A stretch of DNA of 42,110 nt from Prochlorococcus sp. AH-736-N03 (lineage in GTDB: Bacteria > Cyanobacteriota > Cyanobacteriia > PCC-6307 > Cyanobiaceae), in assembly GCA_028140765.1 (NCBI GenBank), contig JAOIOX010000005.1, positions 1 through 42,110 of the forward strand, written 5' to 3'. A model generated the notes under the pieces. That model was not told where the DNA came from. It did no database searches and saw nothing but the letters and a program-made list of their open reading frames with translations. Positions 9,799-18,121 of this stretch are shown in pieces (positions within the stretch are counted from its first letter, which is position 1; each line of letters opens with the position of its first letter). The position numbers and the translations under genes are program-made.

Positions 9799-10375
9799 TT
9801 TTGGATTCTTCTCCCTTAAGCAATCTTGTTATGTTTGTTCTATGTTTCCAGATTACTAATAATGCCACAATTAAACTTATAAAAAAATATGAGTGCATAA
9901 ATTTACCTAGGTAAAAAAACATAAACATAGGAAGTAAGATTGCTGCTGAAATACTTGATAAAGAAACAAATTTAGTTTTTGTTAGGACTATTAAAAAAAT
10001 GCCAAGAGATGCGAGTCCCACTTTCCAAGAAAGAGCTAAAAACATACCTAATCCAGTTGCAACAGCTTTCCCTCCTTTACCTCTAAGCCATATTGGCCAA
10101 ATATGTCCTGCGATAGCGGATATCCCTGCGATTACTTCTATTAATCCTTGATCTGTATAATATTGAGCAATTTTTACTGCAATAAGGCCTTTCCCTACGT
10201 CAATGATAAATACAAAAAGTGCTGGCCATTTCCCAACATTTCTTAAGACATTTGTGGCACCTGTAGATCCAGAACCTATAGTTCTTAGATCTATATTTTT
10301 GAGATATTTTCCAATTAAAAAACCTGTAGGAAGTGATCCTAAAAGATAACTTGCAAAAATTATTAAGGTATTCAT
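9782..10375 (-). CDS. plsY: Acyl-phosphate:glycerol-3-phosphate acyltransferase
   Basis: An inner-membrane enzyme that acylates glycerol-3-phosphate with acyl-phosphate, the entry step of phospholipid synthesis. The three family motifs are visible: [15 protein letters not shown] (about 36-50), [13 protein letters not shown] (about 98-110) and the C-terminal [15 protein letters not shown]. Several hydrophobic membrane segments surround them. The 197-residue length is normal. It is the last gene of a minus-strand run that also encodes an MlaE-like lipid permease, and its 3' end overlaps pyrF by 17 bases tail to tail. Confidence 0.95.
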   Translation of the reverse strand: MNTLIIFASYLLGSLPTGFLIGKYLKNIDLRTIGSGSTGATNVLRNVGKWPALFVFIIDVGKGLIAVKIAQYYTDQGLIEVIAGISAIAGHIWPIWLRGKGGKAVATGLGMFLALSWKVGLASLGIFLIVLTKTKFVSLSSISAAILLPMFMFFYLGKFMHSYFFISLIVALLVIWKHRTNITRLLKGEESKINQTL

Positions 10376-10380
10376 AAAGC

Positions 10381-11391
10381 TTAGTTTAGTTCAAGATCAT
10401 CGTAAATTTCATTATCTGAACCAGCAAATGCAACCCATAATGGGAATTGAAGTATTGGAATTTCAACAGAGGTTTCTGCTGCATCAATGATAATAAATGG
10501 CAATTCTTCATTCGCTTCTAGTCTATCAGCTCTCTCGATGACTCCTTCAGGCCTTTCAAAAAGAACAATCCCACTATTAGGTCCAAAGTCATCTCTTGTT
10601 AGACCAAGTGAATCTTGAAGAATTCTTCTCCATTCACCTAATCGTTCAGGCTGCGAAGCTAAAATAAGAGTCTGAAACTGATCTCCATATAATTCGCCAA
10701 GAATAGATATTAAACCCGCTGATAACAAGGCATTTTTTTGTCGAGAACCTCTACTCTCAAGAGAACCTCTTCCGCCCATGTTGAAGAACCAATCATCCAT
10801 AATTTCTATATCTGATGAATCAAGACTCCGTCTTAATTTCCAAGGTTCTGCATAAAAATCAGGTTGTTCTGTAAAACTTGAAAAGCAACTTTTTATAATC
10901 TCTTCATCTGGCTTAAATGTTTCAGAAAGAGCGGGAACATTAACTACATTGTTTGTACTAATGTTTTTCTTTTTCTCATCAAGGGGAGAAGGCTTTACTA
11001 TTATAGGTTGAGAAACTAATTCAAGTTTCTCTACGTTTTGTGAAAGATTCTGCAAAGCTCCAGTTAAGTACTCTTGAAAGCCTTTAACTCTTTTAGCAAT
11101 ATTATCTGACTGTCCTTTAAAATTTGACTCGATATCTTGTTCTATTTCATTTTTTTTTGTTTCTAACTCTTTTATTTCTCTAACTAAATAGTCTTTTCGT
11201 GAGATAAGATCTCTAAAAATTTCATTAGAAATTTCATCAAAAGATTTTGTTGATTTCTCGTTTGCTGGCGTAATTTTTTTATTTTGCGTTTTATTTCTCT
11301 TACTAATTTGTTTGGTTTTATCATCCGAAATTGACTTATCTATTATTAATTCCTTTTCAGGATTATTGTCGGAAATTTCTGTATTAGTCAT
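10381..11391 (-). CDS. Conserved cyanobacterial protein, DUF3086-like
   Basis: A 336-residue protein in two parts. The first about 60 residues are low-complexity, Lys/Asn/Ser-rich and likely disordered. Residues about 65-115 form a coiled coil (KEIELETKK-type heptads, rich in Glu and Lys). The C-terminal about 180 residues are a conserved globular domain ([43 protein letters not shown]) that I recognise as the cyanobacterial DUF3086 family. No catalytic motif or membrane segment is evident. It lies five bases upstream of plsY and 34 bases downstream of a DUF3119-like membrane protein, in a run with lipid genes. A role in lipid handling is inference only. Confidence 0.72.
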   Translation of the reverse strand: MTNTEISDNNPEKELIIDKSISDDKTKQISKRNKTQNKKITPANEKSTKSFDEISNEIFRDLISRKDYLVREIKELETKKNEIEQDIESNFKGQSDNIAKRVKGFQEYLTGALQNLSQNVEKLELVSQPIIVKPSPLDEKKKNISTNNVVNVPALSETFKPDEEIIKSCFSSFTEQPDFYAEPWKLRRSLDSSDIEIMDDWFFNMGGRGSLESRGSRQKNALLSAGLISILGELYGDQFQTLILASQPERLGEWRRILQDSLGLTRDDFGPNSGIVLFERPEGVIERADRLEANEELPFIIIDAAETSVEIPILQFPLWVAFAGSDNEIYDDLELN

Positions 11392-11425
11392 TTAAATAAT
11401 TTTGATGAATAGGCAAAGTCTGAAT

Positions 11426-11830
11426 TTAAGAATTTTTAATTTCTAGGGAGTCAACTTTTTTTATGAGCTCATCTTTTAATTGCTTTGGATTAAATAAAAT
11501 TGGTAATAAATGAGGACTAGACTTTTCTCTAAAATAAAAAATACCAGGGATTATAGGGAAAAAGAATTTCCACGATATCCAGTTCTTGAATGGAAAAGTT
11601 CTAATCTCTTTCCCTAATTGTAAAACGATAAAATCATCATTTGTTATTTTTATTCTTAAGGTGAATGACTGAAGTAATAAAAAAAAGCTAAAAGAAGCAA
11701 AAATTATTGTTGGCAAAGAACCAATATTCAAAAACAAAAGCATAAAACTTAAAACTATTAGAATGATTGGCAACTGAAATGATGGAGATATTATTACTGG
11801 TTCCTCTTTTTTTGATTTAGTGTTAAACAT
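11426..11830 (-). CDS. Conserved cyanobacterial membrane protein, DUF3119-like
   Basis: A protein of about 134 residues with two closely spaced hydrophobic segments (about residues 16-34 and 38-56) followed by a compact soluble C-terminal domain, apparently PH-like from its strand pattern (RIKITNDDFIVLQLG). I recognise it as the DUF3119 family of cyanobacteria. I chose ATG at 11830, just past the stop of the upstream permease gene; a TTG at 11842 would add four residues and overlap that gene by eight bases, so the exact start is uncertain. Its position between an MlaE-like permease and a DUF3086/PlsY pair suggests a membrane-lipid function, which is inference. Confidence 0.75.
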   Translation of the reverse strand: MFNTKSKKEEPVIISPSFQLPIILIVLSFMLLFLNIGSLPTIIFASFSFFLLLQSFTLRIKITNDDFIVLQLGKEIRTFPFKNWISWKFFFPIIPGIFYFREKSSPHLLPILFNPKQLKDELIKKVDSLEIKNS

Positions 11831-11834
11831 AGGA

Positions 11835-12590
11835 TCATCCAAATAACATTTGTGTTAGAAATACATCCATTAAAGATACAGTAACGAGAGTCATTACAAC
11901 TGCGCCTGTTGTACTTGTTCCAACTTCTTTTGGGCCTCCTTTAGTTGTGAGTCCATATCCACAAGCAATGATTGAAATAAGTAATCCGAACACTACAGAT
12001 TTTATTAACATTGAAGTTAAATCTGTACTGGTTAAACTCACATTACCTGATCTTACAGATGTCCAAAAAACTATTGGAGGAACTTTATAAAAAATTGTGC
12101 TCCAAATTTGACCGCTCCATAAAGCTACAGATAAAAACAAAAGACACTGTATTGGAGACATTATTACCATCGATAGTAACCTAGGGACTACCAAATATTG
12201 GACTGGTTCCGTCCTTAACATGGTTATTGCCTCAATTTGTTCTGTGACTTTCATAGTGCCTAGTTGAGCAGCATATGCAGTTGCAACCTTTCCAGTCATT
12301 AAAGTAGCAGTTAGAAGAGGTGCCATTTCTCTCGCCATGCCTACTGCTAATAAACCCCCAATTTCGCTTGAAACCCCCATGCTTGTAAGTTGTGATGCAA
12401 CTTGAATATTAAAAACTGTACCTGCGGCAATTCCTGTAATTAATACAATTAATAAACTGCCAGGGCCTGACTCCATAAGTTGGTCAAAGAGATCATTTTT
12501 GGAAATTTTACCCTTAAAGATAAAATTAATTGCTTGTCCGCCAATGATTAAGCTGCTTAGAAGTCTTTTGAAAAAATTAAGGTAATACAT
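11835..12590 (-). CDS. MlaE/TGD1-type ABC transporter permease
   Basis: A 251-residue integral membrane protein of the MlaE/YrbE permease family, which moves phospholipids between membranes; the plastid relative is TGD1. Family features seen are GIAAGTVFNIQVA near residue 57, the coupling segment EMAPLLTATLMTGKVATAYA with the following AAQLGTMKVTEQIEAI, and several hydrophobic helices. The cognate ATPase and MCE substrate-binding protein are not in the window. It starts 9 bases after the stop of the upstream symporter gene. It is followed by DUF3119, DUF3086 and plsY genes with almost no gaps, so all are likely one transcript. Confidence 0.88.
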   Translation of the reverse strand: MYYLNFFKRLLSSLIIGGQAINFIFKGKISKNDLFDQLMESGPGSLLIVLITGIAAGTVFNIQVASQLTSMGVSSEIGGLLAVGMAREMAPLLTATLMTGKVATAYAAQLGTMKVTEQIEAITMLRTEPVQYLVVPRLLSMVIMSPIQCLLFLSVALWSGQIWSTIFYKVPPIVFWTSVRSGNVSLTSTDLTSMLIKSVVFGLLISIIACGYGLTTKGGPKEVGTSTTGAVVMTLVTVSLMDVFLTQMLFG

Positions 12591-12599
12591 ATCTTTATA

Positions 12600-13997
12600 T
12601 TAGTTTGTAATTAATTTTTGATCCCATTTTCTCATAATTAAAAGACCAATTATTACCAGTATTGAGGGTATAAAACCAATACATAATCTAATAGTTAATT
12701 GTGCTGAGTAGCATTGTTCAATGATATTTGGACCTTCTTTATCAACAAAGCATGATTGATAACCAGATAAATACAATAAAAATCCTAATAATTGAACACT
12801 AAAAGCTATACCAATCTTCTGAATAAGTACCATCCAAGCAGTATATAATCCTGCCGGTTTCTCTGGGTCTTCGTCTATTGCATCAGGAAGTAGTGACCAA
12901 GGGATAAGAAAAGCGGTTGAAGCTCCAACTCCAATAAGACAGATTATGACAATTAAAAGAATAAATAGAAATATGTTGCCCGTATTTAGGAATAAACTAT
13001 CTCCAACTCCTGAAATTTTTGATAGTGAAGGTAAAAATAAAGCTGCAGTACATGAAATAATCCACATAATCGCTCCATAGTTTAATGCTGAAATCCTGTT
13101 AAATTTATTCGATACTCTGGTCCATATTTGTAAACCCACTAAAGCGCTAATTTGGAAAGGTATAGGGATCCACTTCGCAATATATGTTGGAACATTCAGT
13201 ACATCCTCTACATAGATTAACGCTACTGTTTGCATCAATTGTAAGGCGCACCAGAGAAGAATATAAAGCGTAATAACTTTTAGAAATTTTTTATTTCTGA
13301 AGATCCTTTTGAATTGAAGTGTTATAGCTTCAACTTTTCCTGAAGGCCTTCTTGCTTTTTTGGCGAATGGAGCCAATCCCCAACAAGAAATTAATGTTGC
13401 AGTAACTGCAATACATCCGCTTATTTTACCCATTAAAAAATATTCATTATTTGCTGATCCTTCAGAACCTAGTACAACTCCAGCAATTATTAAACCAGTT
13501 AGTCCTGCAATTATTGAGCCAGTAAATCTAGATGCGTTTAGTCTTGTTCTTATTGCTGTTTTTTCAGAAATTTCAGTAGATAGAGCTGCAAAAGGAAGAT
13601 TAATACTCGTATAAGCAGTCATAACGATTATGGAAATTATTGCATAGTAAATAGTCTTGGTTAGCACGGATCCAGCGGGTGTCCACCATATCGCAGCTAA
13701 AGAGAAACCAAGGGGTACAGATGCAACTACCATCCAAGGAATTCTAGGCCCCCATCTTGATTTAGTACGATCACTTAACCATCCAATTAACGGATCATTT
13801 ACTGCATCCCATATCTTTATAAACATTAATAATGAACCTGCAATTATTACTGGTAAACCAGCAGAAATAAAGAATTTGAACAGAAAAAAACCAAATTGCG
13901 TCGCGACTAAACCTGTGCCTGCATCTCCAAGCCCATAAGAGAACATTAATCTTGTTGTTGATCTAGTAATATTTTTTTTCGAGTGTGAATTTTCCAA
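12600..13997 (-). CDS. GPH-family (MFS) sugar:cation symporter
   Basis: A 465-residue polytopic membrane protein with about twelve hydrophobic segments. The N-terminal region has FSYGLGDAGTG and, between the second and third helices, DAVNDPLIGWLSDRTKSRWG, the GPH/melibiose-permease signature (D-PxxGxxxDRT). The family couples uptake of glycosides or related solutes to Na+ or H+; the substrate cannot be read from sequence. A long hydrophilic loop after about residue 210 matches the central loop. It is the first gene of the minus-strand run leading to plsY, and its upstream spacer is shared with the divergent tRNA-Gly gene. Confidence 0.85.
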   Translation of the reverse strand: MENSHSKKNITRSTTRLMFSYGLGDAGTGLVATQFGFFLFKFFISAGLPVIIAGSLLMFIKIWDAVNDPLIGWLSDRTKSRWGPRIPWMVVASVPLGFSLAAIWWTPAGSVLTKTIYYAIISIIVMTAYTSINLPFAALSTEISEKTAIRTRLNASRFTGSIIAGLTGLIIAGVVLGSEGSANNEYFLMGKISGCIAVTATLISCWGLAPFAKKARRPSGKVEAITLQFKRIFRNKKFLKVITLYILLWCALQLMQTVALIYVEDVLNVPTYIAKWIPIPFQISALVGLQIWTRVSNKFNRISALNYGAIMWIISCTAALFLPSLSKISGVGDSLFLNTGNIFLFILLIVIICLIGVGASTAFLIPWSLLPDAIDEDPEKPAGLYTAWMVLIQKIGIAFSVQLLGFLLYLSGYQSCFVDKEGPNIIEQCYSAQLTIRLCIGFIPSILVIIGLLIMRKWDQKLITN

Positions 13998-14058
13998 TCT
14001 TTTTGCTTTGTTGATTGTTTGATAATGTATTATTGCAATGGTAATTCTATTACTTAAT

Positions 14059-14129
14059 GCGGGCGTGGTTTAGTGGTAAAACCTCAGCCTTCCAAGCTGA
14101 AGATGCGGGTTCGATTCCCGCCGCCCGCT
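14059..14129 (+). tRNA. tRNA-Gly (anticodon TCC)
   Basis: A complete 71-base cloverleaf. The acceptor arm is GCGGGCG paired with CGCCCGC, the D arm GTTTAGTGGTAAAAC, the anticodon stem TCAGC/GCTGA around loop CTTCCAA, and the T arm CGGGTTCGATTCCCG. The anticodon TCC is at 14091-14093, reading GGA and possibly other Gly codons. The discriminator base is T, as in bacterial tRNA-Gly. CCA is not encoded. The convergent glgX stop codon begins at the very next base. Confidence 0.97.
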
Positions 14130-16163
14130 TTAGAATAAATTATTTTTTGCCCCAAATACTTCTTCTGAAATGATTAATAAAGAGCTTCTACTCTTTATTG
14201 AAACAAATTTTTCATTAACAGTTAAGGGTTCAAAAATTTTAGCCATGCTAGTGTCAATAACTTTTAACCAATTATATTTACATTTCGGCAAGGGAAAATC
14301 GATACTTTTTGAGTATGCATTTAAACCTATCCAGACCAGAGGATTAGTAATGCCTTTGTTAATGCTAAAAGCAACTGTGTGAGACCAACTACTCCAATCG
14401 GGATTATCTAACTTTGTTCCGTGCCAATGATATGTTGGAATATTTTCTTTAGTTTGATTATTAAGGAAGAATGTTGGATTAAAAATGTTTATTAGTTTTT
14501 TTCTGATTTTTATAACGTATTTAAAATATTCTAATAATTCCAAATCTTGTTGACCATGTTCCCAATTCATCCAGCCCAATAAATTATTTTGGCACCAAGA
14601 ATTATTGTTACCGCCTTGTGATCTTCCTATCTCATCACCCATAAGTATCATTGGAACACCTTTAGAGATAAGTAAACTAAATATAAGATTTTTTTGTTGT
14701 CTTTTTCTTAAATCATTAATTAATAAGTTTGTAGTTGGTCCCTCTATCCCATGATTCCAAGAATTGTTATGGTTATCACCATCTCTATTTTGCTCTCTGT
14801 TGGCAAAATTATGTTTTTTATTGAAAGTTACTAAATCTTTTAGAGTGAATCCATCATGTGAAGTAATAAAGTTTATTGATTTTGGGAGAATAGTATTTTC
14901 TTTATAAATTGATGGAGTACCTTTAATTTTATCACTCATATTCCAAGCTGTATCTTTATCCCCCTTCCAAAATCTTCGCAAATCATCCCTAAAATGGCCA
15001 TTCCAAGTAAAAGTATTCTTAGATGGGAAATCACCTAATTTATATAGACCACCACAATCCCATGGCTCACTTATAAACTTTATATCAACAAGTTCTGGTT
15101 CACATTCTATATCTTCAAAAATTGGAGGATTATCGAGTGGCGAGAGATTTTCTCCTCTTGATAAGGCAATACCTAAATCAAATCTAAAGCCATCTACTCC
15201 AAATTCACTCGCCCAACACTTTAATGATTCAATTATTAGTTTCCTAACTAATCCTCTGTTTGCTGCAATAGTATTCCCACAACCAGATACGTCCTGATAA
15301 TTTTTATCTTTCCCTATAAAGTAATAAAGGTTTTCATCTATACCTTTCCAACATATCGCAGGCCCTTTGTAATCTCCTTCAGAAGTGTGATTGTATACGA
15401 CATCTAAAATAACTTCAATGCCTGCCTTATGACACTCCTCTACTAATTTTCTGAATTCCTCTCTATTCTTTTCAGCTGATTCATTAGAAAGGTATTCAAA
15501 ATGCGGAGTAAACCAATTAATTGGACTATAACCCCAAAAATTCTCTAAACCATTTGGCGCATCAGTTGGATCAAAACAAAAAAGTGGAAGTAATTCGATT
15601 GAAGTAATTCCAAGTTCTTTGAGATAAGGAATTTTTTTTAAAAATTTCTTGACACAACTCTCAGTTTTATCAGTTGATTCGGTGAAGGATTTGATATGGA
15701 GTTCATAAATAATTGTTTCTTCCCAAGAATGTTTAGGTCTTGGAAAATCCTTAAAATTAAATAATTTTCTATCGCAAACAACGCTCTTAAGACAAGAATT
15801 AGTATTTTCTTGAGTATTTAATGCTTTTTCTCTTTTATAACTTCCCCACCCAGTTATACCCCTTGAACATGGGTCAAGTAATACTTTTTTTTCATAGTTA
15901 TTGTTGATCTCATTATTTTTTTGTTTTACTCTAAAAGCATAAATACAACCTTCATTTAGATTTTTTACCTCCGCATGCCAGTAGGGACCTGTATTATGAT
16001 TCTGATCCAGTTTCAATATACTTTTTGGTGAAATAGAGTCCTCTTTCTCAAACAATAAGATTTCCACATATTCTGCATTTGTGGCTACTAGGGAAAAATT
16101 AACCCCTTGTGAAGTCAGAGAACTTCCTAAGGGAAATGGGTTACCTTTATTGATATGAGTCAC
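14130..16163 (-). CDS. glgX: Glycogen debranching enzyme (isoamylase/GlgX type)
   Basis: A 677-residue GH13 enzyme that hydrolyses alpha-1,6 branches of glycogen. An N-terminal CBM48-like domain (KGNPFPLGSSLTSQGVNFSL) precedes the (beta/alpha)8 barrel. Conserved regions seen are DVVYNHTSEG, DGFRFDLGIAL with the nucleophile Asp near residue 327, FISEPWDCGG with the acid/base Glu near 363, and ITSHDGFTLKDL with the third acid near 436. The segment NREQNRDGDNHNNSWN is typical of GlgX/isoamylase. The stop codon abuts the 3' end of tRNA-Gly, which runs the opposite way. Isoamylase versus GlgX specificity cannot be separated by eye. Confidence 0.93.
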   Translation of the reverse strand: MTHINKGNPFPLGSSLTSQGVNFSLVATNAEYVEILLFEKEDSISPKSILKLDQNHNTGPYWHAEVKNLNEGCIYAFRVKQKNNEINNNYEKKVLLDPCSRGITGWGSYKREKALNTQENTNSCLKSVVCDRKLFNFKDFPRPKHSWEETIIYELHIKSFTESTDKTESCVKKFLKKIPYLKELGITSIELLPLFCFDPTDAPNGLENFWGYSPINWFTPHFEYLSNESAEKNREEFRKLVEECHKAGIEVILDVVYNHTSEGDYKGPAICWKGIDENLYYFIGKDKNYQDVSGCGNTIAANRGLVRKLIIESLKCWASEFGVDGFRFDLGIALSRGENLSPLDNPPIFEDIECEPELVDIKFISEPWDCGGLYKLGDFPSKNTFTWNGHFRDDLRRFWKGDKDTAWNMSDKIKGTPSIYKENTILPKSINFITSHDGFTLKDLVTFNKKHNFANREQNRDGDNHNNSWNHGIEGPTTNLLINDLRKRQQKNLIFSLLISKGVPMILMGDEIGRSQGGNNNSWCQNNLLGWMNWEHGQQDLELLEYFKYVIKIRKKLINIFNPTFFLNNQTKENIPTYHWHGTKLDNPDWSSWSHTVAFSINKGITNPLVWIGLNAYSKSIDFPLPKCKYNWLKVIDTSMAKIFEPLTVNEKFVSIKSRSSLLIISEEVFGAKNNLF

Positions 16164-16497
16164 TTTCCCTGTATCATTGATTAATTAAATATTGAGATAA
16201 TTTATTCAAATTACTATTACTAGAATAATAGATACAAAATTAAGAAAAAACTAAAATTCAAGGTTTCACTAATCATCTTTATTAGATTTTGAGATTATTA
16301 ATTTCCAAATTAACTATAGTTTGGCTATCCATTTTTTTAATGCATAAAAAGATTTAGAGAGAAAGCTTAATTGTGAGAAAACCAGATTTTTCTTGATTTC
16401 AAAATATAAATTATGCTTTTTCATGTGATGAGAAGGAAATATATCTGAAAATTAATAAAACATAATAAATGGCTCAAATTCATAACTTTATTTATCT
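16164..16497. other. Long AT-rich spacer upstream of glgX
   Basis: This 334-base stretch holds no credible gene. Only very short ATG frames occur, for example one of 11 codons at 16414. It presumably contains the minus-strand glgX promoter near 16165-16230, but no clear box stands out. The right-hand part of the same spacer is described separately. Confidence 0.5.
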
Positions 16498-16526
16498 TTG
16501 ACATCTTCGCTTTATTAAATTAAGTA
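16498..16526 (+). promoter_or_regulatory. Candidate sigma-70-type promoter
   Basis: A perfect TTGACA at 16498-16503 is followed after 17 bases by TAAGTA at 16521-16526; an alternative -10, TAAGAT, lies at 16525-16530. A start near 16533 would leave a short leader with AAGGA at 16536-16540 before the GTG at 16549. The consensus -35 stands out in a region without other genes. The promoter would serve the small ORF or RNA at 16549-16716 and perhaps HU. Confidence 0.4.
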
Positions 16527-16548
16527 AGATTTTTCAAGGATAAATCAA

Positions 16549-16716
16549 GTGATAGCAATGGTTTTAAGCCATTTTATAGTTAAAGAAGATAATTTTATCT
16601 ATGAAAAAAGTGAAGCTATAAAAATAAATAATGGAGCTAAAAATGTCCCTAAGATTTGTATAAAGCTTTGCGCCGCCGGCATTTTCGGTTGCCGTATTTG
16701 TATTTGCTCCATATGA
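16549..16716 (+). CDS. Candidate 55-residue cysteine-rich microprotein
   Basis: A small ORF starting with GTG, eight bases after an AAGGA Shine-Dalgarno-like element (16536-16540); an in-frame ATG follows at 16558. The N-terminal 35 residues are charged (IVKEDNFIYEKSEAIK). The C-terminal 20 hold five cysteines at 37, 41, 48, 51 and 53 in the pattern C-x3-C-x6-C-x2-C-x-C, within an otherwise hydrophobic stretch. I do not recognise a family. There is no Gly-Gly leader cleavage site, so it is not an obvious lanthipeptide precursor. The Cys-coding part is unusually GC-rich for this genome. A 7-base perfect inverted repeat (16631-16637 with 16706-16712) means the same DNA could instead make a structured RNA. 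Existence as a protein is inference. Confidence 0.4.
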   Translation: MIAMVLSHFIVKEDNFIYEKSEAIKINNGAKNVPKICIKLCAAGIFGCRICICSI

Positions 16717-16786
16717 TATGCAAGTTCGAGGTTTTTAGGCTTGCTTAAAACACTTGTCTTTAAATCTCTGCTTTATAAACAATTCA

Positions 16787-17062
16787 ATGAACAAAGCTGA
16801 TTTAGTAAACCTTGTTGCTGCTCGTACAGAGCTCACAAAAACTGATGTTTCTTTAGTTGTTGATGCAGCTATTGAAACTATTGTTGACTCAGTAGTGGAA
16901 GGCAAAAAAGTCTCCTTACTAGGATTTGGTTCTTTCGAGCCAAGAGATCGTTCTGCTAGACAGGGATTAAACCCTAAGACAGGCGAAAAAATAGCAATAC
17001 CTGCTAAAAGAGTTCCAACATTTTCTGCAGGTAAACTTTTTAAGGATAGAGTTCAAGGTTAA
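16787..17062 (+). CDS. hup: DNA-binding protein HU
   Basis: A 91-residue histone-like protein of the HU/IHF family that binds and bends DNA as a dimer. It begins MNKADLVNLVAARTELTK and contains the arm region GFGSFEPRDRSARQGLNPKTG with IPAKRVPTFSAGK, which is the family signature. The ATG at 16787 is chosen because it gives the family's normal N-terminus; a TTG frame opening at 16754 would add 11 unrelated residues. It stands alone after a long spacer and is followed by a good terminator hairpin at 17093-17120, so it appears monocistronic or preceded only by the small upstream ORF. Confidence 0.96.
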   Translation: MNKADLVNLVAARTELTKTDVSLVVDAAIETIVDSVVEGKKVSLLGFGSFEPRDRSARQGLNPKTGEKIAIPAKRVPTFSAGKLFKDRVQG

Positions 17063-17092
17063 TCTTTTAATCTATTTCTTTTTTTTAATGCC

Positions 17093-17120
17093 AAGGTGCT
17101 CTTTTAGAGCATCTTTTTTA
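17093..17120 (+). terminator. Rho-independent terminator after HU
   Basis: The stem TGCTCT (17097-17102), loop TTT and AGAGCA (17106-17111) can be extended outward by G-T, G-C and A-T pairs to about ten pairs. It is followed by TCTTTTTTT. It lies 31 bases after the HU stop and is one of the few convincing hairpin terminators in the window. Confidence 0.75.
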
Positions 17121-17194
17121 TTTCAATAAAATAAAATAGCTAAATAACCAAAACTCTTAACAAGGTATCTCAAATTTTGAAGTCTTAAGAAGTA

Positions 17195-17506
17195 ATGAAA
17201 TATTTAACTTTTTTATTATTAAAATTTTTGTTGTTATCTAATTTTGTTATGGCAGAAACAATACCAACAAAATCCAAGATTTTAAAAGAAGCAAGTTATT
17301 GTATTAAAGATTCTCAGGCCCAAGTTTGTAAAGAGTTAGTTTCTGAAATAGAAAAACTTCAATTACTTGTATTTGACCAAAATAGATTCAGATGTCAATC
17401 AAGTTTATTAGGGATGCAGTCGGCAATTATAGAAGCTTATTTTTTAAAAAATTTATCAAATGAAAGAATTTCATTTACGATCCCATATGTGATTAAAAAT
17501 TGTTAA
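17195..17506 (+). CDS. Small exported protein with four cysteines, unknown
   Basis: A 103-residue protein that I do not recognise. Residues 1-20 are a clear signal peptide (MKYLTFLLLKF, hydrophobic core, then VMAET with a likely cut after VMA). The mature part has four Cys (SYC, QVC, FRC and the C-terminal NC), enough for two disulfides, and two predicted helices. ATG at 17195 is the natural start. It opens a pocket of small membrane or exported proteins downstream of HU; the next ORF starts 54 bases on. A periplasmic or lumenal location is inferred from the leader. Confidence 0.6.
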   Translation: MKYLTFLLLKFLLLSNFVMAETIPTKSKILKEASYCIKDSQAQVCKELVSEIEKLQLLVFDQNRFRCQSSLLGMQSAIIEAYFLKNLSNERISFTIPYVIKNC

Positions 17507-17560
17507 TTATTAAAAAATTTTATTTTTTTGGAATATCATAAATTTGGATTTTAAGTATTA

Positions 17561-17806
17561 ATGGTAAAAGGTTTCTCTGATAATAAAGTTAAAAATGATG
17601 CTGAAATAAAAGAATCAAAAAAAGAAAAAAAAGGCTTAGCAGCTTTTCTTAAAGGCAAGAAATTTACTTACACTTTGCCAGGGAAAAAACAAATAAATAT
17701 TTTTGGATCAATAGTATTAGGCTTAAATTTGATTTTAGTATTGCTAGTCATCCTCTATTTAAAGAATCAAGAATTTCATGACTTTGTTTTTAATGTTGGT
17801 CGCTAA
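17561..17806 (+). CDS. Small single-pass membrane protein, unknown
   Basis: An 81-residue protein with a very basic and acidic N-terminal half (about residues 1-46, many Lys and Glu, KKEKKGLAAFLKGKKF) and one hydrophobic helix at about 48-68 (IFGSIVLGLNLILVLLVILYL). A short tail of about 13 residues follows. The positive-inside rule predicts an N-in, C-out anchor. No family is recognised. It lies between two other small envelope-type ORFs on the same strand with gaps of 54 and 57 bases, and could be transcribed with them. Confidence 0.55.
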   Translation: MVKGFSDNKVKNDAEIKESKKEKKGLAAFLKGKKFTYTLPGKKQINIFGSIVLGLNLILVLLVILYLKNQEFHDFVFNVGR

Positions 17807-17863
17807 ATATTTTTAGATCGAAAAAATTTTTTAAATGATATATTTAAATTTTAGAAAATTCCT

Positions 17864-18121
17864 ATGAAGGTAGTAAATTTAGTTTTCCAAGTATTTTTTT
17901 TGTTAATAATACTTCTGTTTTTGATATATTTTCTAACCGGTTATGACTCTGCTTTTGAGGCAGATCAGAATTGTCATTCATATCTTTCAAGCTACGATAA
18001 TATATCTGGAATTTATGGTTGTGATCATGATACTGAGACACATCAGTGGATACTTTACGAGTCAAATGACAAAAAAGAACCAGCAAAAATTATTAAGAAA
18101 TTTAGGTACAAATTTTTATAA
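17864..18121 (+). CDS. Small membrane-anchored or exported protein, unknown
   Basis: An 85-residue ORF starting MKVVNLVFQVFFLLIILLF, with a strong hydrophobic segment at about 5-25 that is either a signal anchor or a signal peptide. The rest is polar, with Cys in QNCHSY and YGCDHDTETHQW, and a basic tail KKFRYKF. The two Cys and the His/Asp cluster could form a disulfide or bind metal, which is speculation. An overlapping frame at 17943 and an antisense frame at 17862 are rejected because neither has this N-terminal membrane architecture. The 3' end overlaps the convergent gene by six bases. Confidence 0.55.
   Translation: MKVVNLVFQVFFLLIILLFLIYFLTGYDSAFEADQNCHSYLSSYDNISGIYGCDHDTETHQWILYESNDKKEPAKIIKKFRYKFL

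Noticed and set aside
16549-16716. Prochlorosin-type lanthipeptide precursor
   Set aside because: The Cys-rich ORF lacks a Gly-Gly leader end and Ser/Thr-rich core, and no LanM-type synthetase is nearby.
16754-16786. N-terminal extension of HU
   Set aside because: HU proteins begin MNKxxL at this point; the extra 11 residues are hydrophobic and unrelated.
17862-18086. 74-codon minus-strand ORF
   Set aside because: It is the mirror of the 85-residue membrane-anchored ORF, which has a coherent signal anchor; the antisense product has none.
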